Notes: a model not told the origin generated them from the letters alone. Counted from the first letter of the stretch, positions 1-8,441 are shown. The stretch is DNA of 35,221 nucleotides from CAYJHC01 sp964370035 (GCA_964370035.1 CAYJGT010000008.1:1-35221), one strand, 5' to 3'. Numbers and translations: made by a program.

Positions 1-1
1 A

Positions 2-101
2 GTCCGAGCGTTAAGAGCGTCGCAGGCAATGGGTAGGGCTGCATGAGAACCATGCGGGGGTGCAATTCCCATGAGGTTATGCTAATAACCGTCCGATTAA
101 A
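2..101 (+). other. Possible structured RNA or regulatory segment at the window edge, inside the element
   Basis: No coding frame is convincing here. The segment is rich in short helices: GCAG/CTGC, GCATG-agaac-CATGC (about 39-53), a GGG/CCC pair, and GGTTAT-gcta-ATAACC (about 76-91), spaced as in a folded RNA. It lies upstream of xis. I do not recognise a family. It could be the 3' part of an intron-like or TnpB-guide-like RNA cut by the window edge, or the leader of xis. Frame 2 also gives a 14-residue tail ending in TGA, which could be the end of an upstream gene. Confidence 0.25.
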
Positions 102-154
102 GCTCTCTTTCTACTTTTGAAACTATTGTACTCTATTGAAAGGGGGACATTTTA

Positions 155-358
155 ATGAATATTACTGATGTGCCTATCTGGGAGAAGTACACGCTCACCA
201 TTGAGGAAGCGTCAAAATATTTCCGTATCGGGGAAAACAAGCTGCGTAAATTAGCGGAAGAAAACCCGGCTGCCGGGTGGGTGATTATGAACGGCAACCG
301 TATTCAAATCAAGCGAAAACAGTTTGAAAAATTCATTGACACTTTGGAAGTTATATAG
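155..358 (+). CDS. xis: Tn916-family excisionase (Xis)
   Basis: A 67-residue basic DNA-binding protein that acts as the directionality factor: it bends the element ends and helps integrase excise the element. The sequence has the Tn916 Xis layout: an N-terminal PIWEKYTLTIEEAS segment, a winged-helix core (SKYFRIGENKLRKLAEEN), the wing residues IMNGNRIQIKRKQFEKF, and a short C-terminus. The length equals that of Tn916 Xis. The ATG follows a GGGGG-type ribosome site (AAAGGGGG, eight bases away). It lies 80 bases before int on the same strand, the normal arrangement at the right end of these elements. Confidence 0.93.
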   Translation: MNITDVPIWEKYTLTIEEASKYFRIGENKLRKLAEENPAAGWVIMNGNRIQIKRKQFEKFIDTLEVI

Positions 359-365
359 TGAAATC

Positions 366-408
366 GAGCCTTGAATGTGGTATAATAGATACAAGCATAT
401 CAAGGCTC
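366..408 (+). promoter_or_regulatory. Int promoter (extended -10) within an inverted repeat between xis and int
   Basis: A perfect 9-base inverted repeat, GAGCCTTGA (366-374) and TCAAGGCTC (400-408), flanks a 25-base loop. The loop holds an extended -10 element, TGG-TATAAT (TATAAT at 381-386). No good -35 is visible. The hairpin could end or stabilise the xis message, while the loop drives int. The Shine-Dalgarno AAAGGAG for int follows at about 420. Confidence 0.5.
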
Positions 409-438
409 TTTCCGTCATGGAAAGGAGCATGACGAACA

Positions 439-1632
439 ATGTCGGAGAAAAGACGAGATAACAGGAACCGCATTTTACGCACAGGAGAGAGCCAGAGAAA
501 AGACGGAAGATATGCTTACAAATATATAGATACCTTTGGGAACCCGCAATTTGTTTACGCTTGGAAGTTAGTACCTACCGACAAGACCCCGGCGGGAAAA
601 CGTGAAGATATTTCGCTTCGGGAAAAGGAAAAAGAGATACAGAAAGACCTTGACGACGGGATTGACACGTTGGGAAAGAAAATGACTGTCTGCCAACTCT
701 ACGCAAAGCAGATAAGGCACCGGGCAAATGTACGGCATGGCACAAAACAGGGGCGCAAGCAGCTTATGAGGATTTTGGAAGAAGATAGTCTTGGAGCTTG
801 CAGCATTGAGAGCGTGAAGCTGTCCGACGCGAAAGAATGGGCTTTACGCATGAAAGATAAGGGCTATTCATTCAAGACAATCAACAATCACAAGCGTTCT
901 CTGAAAGCTGCCTTTTACACAGCCATACAGGACGATTGCATTAGGAAAAATCCCTTTGACTTCCAGTTGAACACCGTTTTAGAAGATAACACCGAACCAA
1001 AGGTACCTCTATCCCCAACACAGGAAGCGTCTTTCCTGTCCTTTGTGCAGAGTGATAAAGTCTATCAGAAGTATTACGACGAGATTATCATACTGTTAGG
1101 AACAGGGCTTCGCATTTCTGAACTCTGCGGACTGACTGAAAGCGATATTGACTTTGAGCATAAGCTAATCAACGTAGACCACCAGCTTTTGAAAGTATCG
1201 GGAGTTGGGTATCATGTTGAAACGCCAAAGACAAAAAGCGGTATCAGACAAATTCCAATGAGTACCAAAGTCTATGAAGCGTTCAAGCGTGTGCTGAATG
1301 ACAGGGGACGGGCAGACAATTTTATTGTCGGCGGTTACAGCAGATTTTTATTCCTTAACCGGAACGGGCTACCGAAAGTAGCAGTCAACTTTGAAACCAT
1401 GTTCCGGGGGCTTGTGAAGAAGTACAACAAAAGCCATGAGGAAGCCTTACCGAAAGTGACAACGCCCCATACCCTACGCCATACGTTCTGTACCAATTTA
1501 GCAAACGCCGGAATGAACCCGAAAGCATTGCAGTATATCATGGGACATTCCAACATCAACATGACGCTGAACTATTACGCCCATGCTACCTCTGATAGTG
1601 CAATGGCAGAAATGGAACGGCTGATTGCTTAG
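439..1632 (+). CDS. int: Tn916/Tn1549-family tyrosine integrase
   Basis: A site-specific recombinase that excises and inserts the element through a circular intermediate. It has 397 residues: an arm-binding N-terminal domain (about 1-75, starting MSEKRRDNRNRIL as in Tn916 Int), a core-binding SAM-like domain (about 80-185) and a catalytic domain (about 190-397). The catalytic residues are visible and sit at the Tn916 positions: R225 in TGLRISEL, K264 in ETPKTKSG, H344 and R347 in PHTLRHTF, H370 in IMGH, and nucleophile Y379 in LNYYAHA. The gene looks intact, so the element could still be mobile. The ATG has AAAGGAG 11 bases upstream. Confidence 0.96.
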   Translation: MSEKRRDNRNRILRTGESQRKDGRYAYKYIDTFGNPQFVYAWKLVPTDKTPAGKREDISLREKEKEIQKDLDDGIDTLGKKMTVCQLYAKQIRHRANVRHGTKQGRKQLMRILEEDSLGACSIESVKLSDAKEWALRMKDKGYSFKTINNHKRSLKAAFYTAIQDDCIRKNPFDFQLNTVLEDNTEPKVPLSPTQEASFLSFVQSDKVYQKYYDEIIILLGTGLRISELCGLTESDIDFEHKLINVDHQLLKVSGVGYHVETPKTKSGIRQIPMSTKVYEAFKRVLNDRGRADNFIVGGYSRFLFLNRNGLPKVAVNFETMFRGLVKKYNKSHEEALPKVTTPHTLRHTFCTNLANAGMNPKALQYIMGHSNINMTLNYYAHATSDSAMAEMERLIA

Positions 1633-1646
1633 TAGTAGATAGAGGT

Positions 1647-1668
1647 TTTACTACTTGATTTACTACTT
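1647..1668 (+). repeat. Two direct repeats resembling Tn916 integrase arm-binding (DR-2 type) sites
   Basis: TTTACTACTT occurs at 1647-1656 and again at 1659-1668, a 12-base period. On the other strand it reads AAGTAGTAAA, which matches the core AGTAGTAAA of the DNA site bound by the N-terminal domain of Tn916 integrase. The position, just downstream of int at the element end, agrees with this role. Confidence 0.65.
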
Positions 1669-1729
1669 TTGGACGCGAAAACATGAGGGGAAATGAGAAT
1701 ATATAAGAGCTTCTTCCGATTTGAAAAAT

Positions 1730-1763
1730 GCCGGAAAGCCTGTAAATACAGGCTATACCGGCT
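1730..1763 (+). terminator. Hairpin downstream of int
   Basis: The nested inverted repeat GCCGG-aa-AGCCTGT-aaat-ACAGGCT-at-ACCGGC has a perfect 7-base inner stem and a 5-base outer stem. No run of T follows, so it may not be a factor-independent terminator; it may protect the int message or be a structural part of the element end. The rest of the 1633-1998 gap holds AT-rich sequence with a small palindrome (TAGAAT-ac-ATTCTA, about 1806-1820) and no gene. Confidence 0.45.
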
Positions 1764-1925
1764 TATGAGAACTTATAAAGAGATAGTCAAAAACTATATT
1801 TTGATTTAGAATACATTCTAAAACAAGGAGGCCTTTACTATTGTTAATTGTAATAATAGATAATTGGTTCCCTATCTTCTTCATCTATTGCATTCTAACA
1901 CGCCCTTTATCCCTACAGTACGAAA

Positions 1926-1981
1926 ATCAAAAAGAGCCAACGCTTCTATAAAGTCTTAGCGAAATAAACCTAATGTTGGTT
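1926..1981 (-). terminator. Likely terminator of the ilv-leu-thioesterase transcription unit
   Basis: On the minus strand AACCAAC (1975-1981) pairs with GTTGGCT (1935-1941, one G-T pair), with an inner CGCT/AGCG stem, and is followed by CTTTTTGATTTT. It starts 18 bases after the thioesterase stop codon. The plus strand also has a T-rich tail after the stem, so it may work both ways. Confidence 0.6.
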
Positions 1982-1998
1982 TTTATTTTTGTGATTTT

Positions 1999-2394
1999 CT
2001 AGAAAATCCGATACCCTGTTGTGGTAACTTTAGCTATAACAGTTTCCTTTTCATCCATAACTACTATTTCAAACAAACAGGTTTTCTTTCCACTTTTTAT
2101 GCAACGGGTCTCTGCAGTTACTTTTTTGCCTTTTGGTGGGTTAATATAATCAATATGACTATTTAGCGAGACAGTATCTACTCCTCCCATATTTGATGCT
2201 ATAGCAAAGGCAAAATCTGCTAGAGTAAATATGGCTCCTCCCATCAATGTATTATTTGCATTTAAATGACAATCTTCAATATTAAGGCTACATTTTGCAT
2301 AATCTATGTCTGCTTCATCAATTATTATTTTTGTCCTGTCCGTTGCAAACTTATCTTCGGAAAATCTTTTTCTTGCTAATTCAGTATTATTCAT
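1999..2394 (-). CDS. PaaI/4HBT-family hotdog-fold thioesterase
   Basis: A 131-residue single hotdog-fold protein, probably an acyl-CoA thioesterase. The family signature is the long central helix, here LMGGAIFTLADFAFAIASN (about residues 50-68), followed by LNSHIDYINPPKGKK and the beta-strands CLFEIVVMDEKETVIAKVTTTGYR. The His of the usual HGG motif is Met here, a variant I think is common in clostridial members, so the exact substrate is open. It is the last gene after leuB (73 bases away) and is probably read from the same message, although the gap would also allow a separate promoter. The ATG has only a weak ribosome site (AGGTGA). Confidence 0.8.
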   Translation of the reverse strand: MNNTELARKRFSEDKFATDRTKIIIDEADIDYAKCSLNIEDCHLNANNTLMGGAIFTLADFAFAIASNMGGVDTVSLNSHIDYINPPKGKKVTAETRCIKSGKKTCLFEIVVMDEKETVIAKVTTTGYRIF

Positions 2395-2467
2395 TTTTCA
2401 CCTACAAATATAGAGGAAATCCCTAGATTCCCTCTATTTATCATATCAATTGTTTATATTCAACTAA

Positions 2468-3529
2468 TTAAACATACTTACAAATTATATCTCCCATTTC
2501 TGAGCAAGTTATTGCTTTGTCTTTGTCTAAGTCAAAAGTTCTATACCCATCTTCAAGAACCTTATCTACTGCATTTTCAATATTTTCTGCAGCTGCCACC
2601 TCTCCTAAAGAGTCTCTTAGTAACATTGCAACAGATAGTATACTAGCAATTGGATTTGCAATATTTTTTCCAGCAATATCAGGGGCAGAACCATGAATAG
2701 GTTCATAGAGTCCAAAAGTGCCTTCGCCCATTGATGATGATGGTAATATACCAATTGAACCTGTAATTTGTGCAGCTTCATCAGATAGAATATCTCCAAA
2801 CATATTATTTGCTAATACAACATCAAATTGCGCTGGATTTTTAACTAATTGCATTGCTGCATTATCCACAAGCATATTTGTTTGAGTAACTTCCGGATAA
2901 TCGGCAGACATCTTTTCTACCACTTCTCTCCAAAGTCTAGAATTTTCTAAAACATTAGCTTTATCAATACTAATTAGATTTTTCTTTCTCTTCATTGCAA
3001 AATCATAAGCAATCTTAGCTATTCTTTCTACTTCAGAAACAGAATATGCATCAGTATCATAGGCTTCTACTTCACCATTTTTTTCTCTTCTTCCTCTTTC
3101 TCCAAAGTAAATGCCGCCTGTAAGCTCTCTAACTACTGTTATATCAATTCCAGCCTCTGCAACATCTCCTCTGAGTGGGCAGGCGTCTTTTAGTGGTTGA
3201 AATAATACTGCTGGCCTAATGTTTGCAAATAAATTTAATTCTTTTCTTATTCTAAGTAACCCTTTTTCTGGCCTTACATCTCCTGGAAGCCCATCCCACT
3301 TAGGTCCGCCTACAGCTCCTAGGATTACAGCATCACTTGCCTTGCAAGTATCAATAGTAACTTGGGGAAGTGGATCTCCTGTTTCATCATATGCAGACCC
3401 GCCAATCAGTGCTTCTGTAAATTCAAATTCAATATTATGTTTCTTCCCTACTACCTTTAAAACTTTTACAGCTTCTGTGGCAACCTCAGGGCCTATTCCA
3501 TCACCTTTTAATATTGCTATTTTGTACAT
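2468..3529 (-). CDS. leuB: 3-isopropylmalate dehydrogenase
   Basis: The third step of leucine synthesis: NAD-dependent oxidation and decarboxylation of 3-isopropylmalate to 2-oxoisocaproate in the cytoplasm. At 353 residues it has the usual length. Visible signatures are the N-terminal IAILKGDGIGPEV, the substrate arginine region LLRIRKELNLFANIRP, VRELTGGIYFG, the metal-binding aspartates in DNAAMQLV and NMFGDILSDEAAQ, and the NAD-binding EPIHGSAPDIAGK near residue 280. Its ATG overlaps the leuD stop as TAATG, with GGGAGGAG upstream, so the two genes are translationally coupled. Confidence 0.97.
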   Translation of the reverse strand: MYKIAILKGDGIGPEVATEAVKVLKVVGKKHNIEFEFTEALIGGSAYDETGDPLPQVTIDTCKASDAVILGAVGGPKWDGLPGDVRPEKGLLRIRKELNLFANIRPAVLFQPLKDACPLRGDVAEAGIDITVVRELTGGIYFGERGRREKNGEVEAYDTDAYSVSEVERIAKIAYDFAMKRKKNLISIDKANVLENSRLWREVVEKMSADYPEVTQTNMLVDNAAMQLVKNPAQFDVVLANNMFGDILSDEAAQITGSIGILPSSSMGEGTFGLYEPIHGSAPDIAGKNIANPIASILSVAMLLRDSLGEVAAAENIENAVDKVLEDGYRTFDLDKDKAITCSEMGDIICKYV

Positions 3530-4014
3530 TATATAGCTCCTCCCTTAATCGCAGGTAATAACCCTCCACTGTCAACTATACTTTGAATTGCTGCTGGGAA
3601 TGGTGCAATTTTATATTCTAAATTTTTATTCACTATTTTTAAAACTCCAGCAGTTAAGTCAAAATCAACAATATCACCTTCCTCTACCGCCTCAACAAAT
3701 TCAGGGCATTCAACTATTGCAAGTCCAATATTAATTGAGTTTCTATAGAATATTCTAGCAAAAGTTTTTGCTACAACCAATGAAATTCCATTTGCTTTAA
3801 TAGTAGCAGGGGCATGCTCTCTCGAAGAACCACAGCCAAAGTTTTTTCCTCCAACCATTACATCTCCACCCTTAACTCTTCCAACAAAGCTTTCATCAAT
3901 ATCAATCATACAGTACTTTTTTAGTTCATCTAAATCCGCTATATTTAAATACCTAGCAGGTATTATTACATCTGTATCTATATTATCTCCAAATTTTATG
4001 GCTTTTCTTTCCAT
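3529..4014 (-). CDS. leuD: 3-isopropylmalate dehydratase, small subunit
   Basis: The swivelling subunit of isopropylmalate isomerase, which works with LeuC to interconvert 2- and 3-isopropylmalate. It has 161 residues, the short form typical of clostridia and archaea (enterobacterial LeuD has about 200). It shows FGDNIDTDVIIPARYL at the N-terminus and GGKNFGCGSSREHAP, the conserved substrate-recognition loop, near residues 55-69. It lies 12 bases after leuC and shares its stop with the leuB start. Confidence 0.97.
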   Translation of the reverse strand: MERKAIKFGDNIDTDVIIPARYLNIADLDELKKYCMIDIDESFVGRVKGGDVMVGGKNFGCGSSREHAPATIKANGISLVVAKTFARIFYRNSINIGLAIVECPEFVEAVEEGDIVDFDLTAGVLKIVNKNLEYKIAPFPAAIQSIVDSGGLLPAIKGGAI

Positions 4015-4026
4015 TTTTCACTCTCC

Positions 4027-5283
4027 TTACACTCTTGGGTCAGTTAATTTTCCTGTTATAGCACTCTTTGCAGCTACATATGAGCTTGAAAGATAGACTT
4101 CTGATTTAACATGTCCCATTCTTCCAACAAAGTTTCTATTTGTAGTAGCTACACATCTTTCACCTTCGGCTAATATTCCAGTATGACCACCTAAACAAGG
4201 TCCACAAGTTGGTGTTGAAATAATAGCTCCAGCCTCAATAAATGCTTTAAAATATCCTAATTCCATAGCCTCAAGATAGATTTTTTGAGTCGCTGGAATT
4301 ATAATACATCTAACATCTTTATGAACTTTCTGACCATTAAGCACTTCATATGCTTCTTTCATATCAGATAGTCTACCATTTGTACAAGATCCAATGACAA
4401 CCTGATCTATTTTAATATCCCCAAATTGCTCTGGAGTTCTCGTGTTTTCTGGCAAATGTGGAAAAGAAACTGTAGGCTCTAGTGTTGCTAGATCTATTAC
4501 TATTGTTCTAGTATACTCTGCATCTTGATCAGCTGCAAACTCTTTATACGTAAGTCCTTTTTCATCCATATATTCTCTAGTTTTATCATCGACTGGGAAG
4601 ATTCCATTTTTTGCACCAGCTTCAATAGCCATGTTTGCAATACAAAATCTATCATCCATAGATAAGTTTTCTAAGCCTTCCCCTGTAAATTCTAAAGATT
4701 GATATAGGGCACCATCAACTCCAATAGTTCCTATTAGATGAAGTATTACATCTTTACCAGTAACAAATTTGTTTGAATAATTCCCTACTATTTCCACTTT
4801 AATAGCTTCTGGAATTTTAAACCAAGCTTTTCCGCTTGCCATTCCAGCGGCCATATCGGTTGAACCAACACCAGTAGAAAATGCACCTAACGCCCCATAA
4901 GTACAAGTATGTGAGTCCGCTCCAATTATTACATCTCCTGCTTTTACAAGACCTTTTTCAGGTAGCAAAGCATGCTCTATACCCATGTCTCCTACATCAA
5001 AAAAGTTAACAATACCTTGTTCTTTTGCAAATTCTCTACATACTTTACACTGCTCTGCAGCTAGTATATCTTTGTTGGGTGTAAAGTGATCCATTACTAA
5101 AGAAATCTTTTCTTTATCAAAGACTTTAGTTAATCCTGCTTTTTTAAACTCCCTAATAGCAACCGGTGCAGTTATATCATTTGCCAACACCATCGATAAG
5201 TTTGCCATTACTAGCTCACCAGCTTTAACTTGATCTAAGCCTGCAGCCTCTGCTAATATTTTTTGTGTCATGGTCATTCCCAT
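4027..5283 (-). CDS. leuC: 3-isopropylmalate dehydratase, large subunit
   Basis: An aconitase-superfamily [4Fe-4S] subunit of isopropylmalate isomerase. It has 418 residues, the shorter class that pairs with the 161-residue LeuD. Cluster ligands are visible: the first Cys in VIGSCTNGR (about residue 300) and two more in TPTCGPCLGGHTG (about 360). DSHTCTYGALGAF is the other conserved active-site motif. The ATG at 5283 has AGGAGG seven bases upstream. It is separated from ilvD by 133 bases that contain two hairpins, so it may be differentially expressed within the operon. Confidence 0.97.
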   Translation of the reverse strand: MGMTMTQKILAEAAGLDQVKAGELVMANLSMVLANDITAPVAIREFKKAGLTKVFDKEKISLVMDHFTPNKDILAAEQCKVCREFAKEQGIVNFFDVGDMGIEHALLPEKGLVKAGDVIIGADSHTCTYGALGAFSTGVGSTDMAAGMASGKAWFKIPEAIKVEIVGNYSNKFVTGKDVILHLIGTIGVDGALYQSLEFTGEGLENLSMDDRFCIANMAIEAGAKNGIFPVDDKTREYMDEKGLTYKEFAADQDAEYTRTIVIDLATLEPTVSFPHLPENTRTPEQFGDIKIDQVVIGSCTNGRLSDMKEAYEVLNGQKVHKDVRCIIIPATQKIYLEAMELGYFKAFIEAGAIISTPTCGPCLGGHTGILAEGERCVATTNRNFVGRMGHVKSEVYLSSSYVAAKSAITGKLTDPRV

Positions 5284-5326
5284 AAATTTTCCTCCTAAGT
5301 ATAGCTTTAATTTGTTGTTTCATATT

Positions 5327-5397
5327 CCTTGTATTAGACTCATCTAATACAAGGCTTTTTTACGGCTTTCCCCTCAAGGCTCTTACCGTGTAAAAAT
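5327..5397 (-). repeat. Two adjacent hairpins between ilvD and leuC
   Basis: CCTTGTATTAGA-ctca-TCTAATACAAGG (5327-5354) is a perfect 12-base inverted repeat. A weaker one follows, TTTTTACGG (about 5356-5364) against CCGTGTAAAAA (about 5387-5397). Reading with the operon, the strong hairpin is not followed by T residues, so it does not look like an intrinsic terminator. It may set message stability or processing. On the plus strand a T run follows, but no plus-strand gene ends here. Confidence 0.55.
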
Positions 5398-5416
5398 GCC
5401 ACATAATGATTTTAGA

Positions 5417-7045
5417 TTACTCAACTACTGCTCCTCTGTCTGCTGATGTTACGCATCTTGCATATCTTTTTAGGTAACCTGTTAAGTTCTCATTCTTTTT
5501 AATCACAGTATTTGCTTTTCTTTCTTCAAGCTCTTTCTCATCTACTAGTAATTGTATAGAATAATTGTTTATATCTATGTGGATTTTATCTCCATCTTTT
5601 ACATAAGCAATTAATCCACCAGCTGCAGCTTCAGGAGAAATATGCCCTATTGCAGCTCCTCTAGTTGCTCCAGAGAACCTTCCGTCAGTTATCAATGCAA
5701 CTTGACTATCTAATCCCATTCCTGCAATTGCAGAGGTTGGAGAAAGCATTTCTCTCATACCAGGACCTCCTGCTGGACCTTCATATCTTATTACAACTAC
5801 ATTTCCTGGCTTAATTTCCCCTCCAAATATGCCTTTTATGGCATCTTCTTCACTTTCATAAACCTTTGCTGTGCCAGTAAAATCTAACATTTCTGGTCTA
5901 ACTGCACTTCTTTTTACAACTGCTCCATCTTTTGCAATGTTACCAAAAAGTACTGCTAGTCCGCCTGTCTTAGTATATTCTTTAATTATTTCACTTTCTA
6001 CACAAACTACATTTTCAAGATTTTCTTCTACAGTTTTCCCTGTTACTGTAATTAAATCCTTATGAAGTAAATGTTCAATTTTTTTCATAACTGCATAAAT
6101 GCCACCAACCTTATTTAACTCTTCTATATGGTAAGGCCCTGCTGGTGCCAGCCTACAAAGGTTAGGAGTTTTTTCACTTATGTCATTTACACTTTGAAGC
6201 GGAATCTTAACTCCAACTTCATTGGCAATTGCTGGTAAATGAAGAATAGAATTAGTTGAACAGCCTAGAGCCATATCAACTGTTAGTGCATTCTCAAAAG
6301 CTTTTTCCGTCAATATATCCTTTGGCCTTATATCTTTTTCTAAAAGTTCCATCACTTTCATTCCTGCTGTTTTTGCAAGTCTAAGTCTTTCTGCGAATAC
6401 TGCAGGTACAGTTCCGTTTCCTCTAAGAGCCATACCTATTGCTTCACTTAAACAATTCATAGAGTTTGCAGTAAACATTCCTGAGCAAGACCCGCATCCT
6501 GGACAGGCGCTTTCTTCTACTTCAATTAACTCTTCCTCTGTAATTTTTCCTGCTTTTAAACTTCCTACAGCTTCAAATATACTATTTAAATCTTTCCCAT
6601 CTAATGATAACATAGGCCCACCCGATACAAAAATACTTGGCAAGTTTAGCCTTGCTGCAGCCATTAACATTCCTGGAACGACCTTATCACAGTTTGGAAT
6701 AAAAACCAAAGCATCAAAACAATGTGCTTTTACCATGCTCTCTACTGTGTCTGCAATTAATTCTCTAGAAGAAAGAGAATATCGCATACCTTCATGACCC
6801 ATTGCTAATCCATCACAAATTCCTATTGTATTAAACTCCATTGGAGTTCCACCACTCATTAGTACTCCATCTTTTACAGCTCTCGCTACTGTTTGTAGGT
6901 GGATATGTCCAGGTACAACTTCGTTAAAAGAGTTAACTATACCTATCAATGGTCTTCTTAAGGCTTCATCATTGTATCCCATTGATTTAAGTAATCCTCT
7001 TTTGGGCGCATTTTCAATGCCCTCTACCATTTTTCTACTATTCAT
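5417..7045 (-). CDS. ilvD: Dihydroxy-acid dehydratase
   Basis: Dehydrates 2,3-dihydroxyisovalerate and its methylvalerate homologue to the 2-oxo acids, the last common step to valine, isoleucine and leucine. It is an Fe-S enzyme of 542 residues, normal for the family. Cysteine ligands are seen in FIPNCDKVVPGM, ESACPGCGSCSGMFTANS and ALGCSTN; the C-terminal domain has GRFSGATRGAAIGHISPEA. A TTG lies one codon upstream, but the ATG at 7045 has AAGGAGG seven bases away and is the better start. About 400 bases separate it from ilvC. Confidence 0.96.
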   Translation of the reverse strand: MNSRKMVEGIENAPKRGLLKSMGYNDEALRRPLIGIVNSFNEVVPGHIHLQTVARAVKDGVLMSGGTPMEFNTIGICDGLAMGHEGMRYSLSSRELIADTVESMVKAHCFDALVFIPNCDKVVPGMLMAAARLNLPSIFVSGGPMLSLDGKDLNSIFEAVGSLKAGKITEEELIEVEESACPGCGSCSGMFTANSMNCLSEAIGMALRGNGTVPAVFAERLRLAKTAGMKVMELLEKDIRPKDILTEKAFENALTVDMALGCSTNSILHLPAIANEVGVKIPLQSVNDISEKTPNLCRLAPAGPYHIEELNKVGGIYAVMKKIEHLLHKDLITVTGKTVEENLENVVCVESEIIKEYTKTGGLAVLFGNIAKDGAVVKRSAVRPEMLDFTGTAKVYESEEDAIKGIFGGEIKPGNVVVIRYEGPAGGPGMREMLSPTSAIAGMGLDSQVALITDGRFSGATRGAAIGHISPEAAAGGLIAYVKDGDKIHIDINNYSIQLLVDEKELEERKANTVIKKNENLTGYLKRYARCVTSADRGAVVE

Positions 7046-7451
7046 CAAACATCCTCCTTGTTTATTTAATCATACTATGATGAATCTACTTTACTATAAA
7101 ACACTTTATCTAATAATATTTTTACAATATTTAATATTCTATTTTCTTTAGCAGACTTAACTACTTTCTCTATAATACTTTATCGTCCTTTGACATTATT
7201 CTTAAGGTTTATTCTTTTCAATTCTGCTCAATAATTACTCTTTGCCAATACCTAATACTATTATTACTAGTTGTTCCTATTTAGAAATGTCTAAAATATA
7301 TGCTTATCTTTTCAATTAGCTTATTATTTACTTTTTATCTTTGCGTTACTCTACTTCTTTACTTCTTAATATCCTGCAAATAATCTAAGGCAGTTTTTAC
7401 TGCACTTAGATTATTTGTGGATCACTTTTATGTGTTTTTATCTTGAGTAAA
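7046..7451 (-). other. ilvC-ilvD spacer with one long hairpin, no gene seen
   Basis: This 406-base gap within a co-directional pathway cluster has no credible open frame on either strand and no T-box sequence. A long hairpin at 7377-7417 (CAAATAATCTAAG / CTTAGATTATTTG, with an inner GCAGT-tttt-ACTGC) lies 35 bases after the ilvC stop. No T run follows it, so it is more likely a 3'-end protecting structure than a strong terminator. I see no convincing promoter for ilvD. Confidence 0.55.
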
Positions 7452-8441
7452 CTATTTGCTCCAACTCATTTTTTCTCTTAACACTTTACCCACTTTTTCT
7501 ACTTGTAGGTTCTGCTCAATTTCTCTCTTAGGAGCAAACATTGGTCTTCCTTTTTCATTTTCTTCAATCCAAGCTTTTGCAAATGTTCCATCTTGAATTT
7601 CTGTTAAAATGTCTCTCATAGCTTGCTTACTTTCTTTAGTAATTACTCTATCTCCAGCAACATAATCACCGTACTCTGCAGTATCACTAATAGAATTTCT
7701 CATATTAGCAAGTCCTCCAGCAACTACCATGTCAATAATTAGCTTCATTTCATGAACGCACTCAAAGTATGCACTTTCAGGTTGGTAACCAGCTTCAACT
7801 AATGTTTCGAATCCTGCCTTCATTAAAGCCGTTACTCCTCCACAAAGTACAGCTTGCTCACCGAATAAGTCAGTTTCTGTTTCTTCTTTGAAAGTTGTTT
7901 CTAAGATTCCTCCTCTTCCTCCACCTACTCCTGAAGCGTATGCAAGCGCTGTTTCTTTTGCATTCCCTGTTGCATCTTGATATATAGCAATTAGGCAAGG
8001 AACTCCTCTACCTTCTTGGTATTGACTTCGTACAGTATGTCCAGGCCCCTTAGGTGCTATCATAATCACATCGCAACTTGTAGGTGGAACAATTTGATTA
8101 TATAGAATATTAAATCCGTGTGCAAAAGCTAATGTTGCATCTGCTTTCAAATTATCTCTAACACCTTCTTCATAGATTTTTTTCATCTTTTCATCATTTA
8201 CTAGCATCATTACAAGATCAGCTTTTTTTGTAGCTTCTGCTGCTGTTAATACTTCAAAACCATCCGCTTTAGCTACTTCAGCACTTTTTGACCCTTCATA
8301 TAATCCGATAACAACTGATACTCCACTGTCCCTTAAATTCTGTGCATGCGCATGACCTTGTGATCCATAGCCAACAATTGCCACAGTTTTTCCTTTTAGT
8401 AAATCCAGATTACAATCTTTGTCATAAAACATTTTGCTCAT
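7452..8441 (-). CDS. ilvC: Ketol-acid reductoisomerase (class I)
   Basis: Isomerises and reduces acetolactate and acetohydroxybutyrate, the second common branched-chain step, with Mg and a nicotinamide cofactor. Its 329 residues fit the short class I form. The Rossmann motif VAIVGYGSQGHAHAQN starts near residue 20. The C-terminal knotted domain has the metal-binding DLFGEQAVLCGG and YFECVHEMKLI. The cofactor-specificity loop reads GLYEGSKSAE: the Arg common in NADPH enzymes is Tyr, and Glu follows. The enzyme may therefore not strictly prefer NADPH; this is inference. AGGAG lies six bases before the ATG; ilvN is 63 bases upstream. Confidence 0.97.
   Translation of the reverse strand: MSKMFYDKDCNLDLLKGKTVAIVGYGSQGHAHAQNLRDSGVSVVIGLYEGSKSAEVAKADGFEVLTAAEATKKADLVMMLVNDEKMKKIYEEGVRDNLKADATLAFAHGFNILYNQIVPPTSCDVIMIAPKGPGHTVRSQYQEGRGVPCLIAIYQDATGNAKETALAYASGVGGGRGGILETTFKEETETDLFGEQAVLCGGVTALMKAGFETLVEAGYQPESAYFECVHEMKLIIDMVVAGGLANMRNSISDTAEYGDYVAGDRVITKESKQAMRDILTEIQDGTFAKAWIEENEKGRPMFAPKREIEQNLQVEKVGKVLREKMSWSK

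Larger units (their letters stand above)
1..1800 (+). mobile_element. Right end of a Tn916/Tn1549-type integrative conjugative element (partial; outer boundary approximate)
   Basis: The window opens inside an integrative element. The xis and int genes lie in tandem and are very close to the Tn916 family; the 397-residue integrase fits the Tn1549 branch as I remember it. Base composition here is visibly richer in GC than the chromosome that follows. After int there are two integrase arm-type repeats and a strong hairpin, then AT-rich sequence that merges with the chromosome. I could not place the exact attR junction: the last clearly element-like structure is the hairpin ending near 1763, and the first clearly chromosomal structure is the terminator at about 1926-1981. 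The end given here is an estimate. Confidence 0.85.

Noticed and set aside
7046..7451. T-box riboswitch or second attenuator before ilvD
   Set aside because: No T-box core sequence, no terminator with a T run and no leader frame rich in branched-chain residues.
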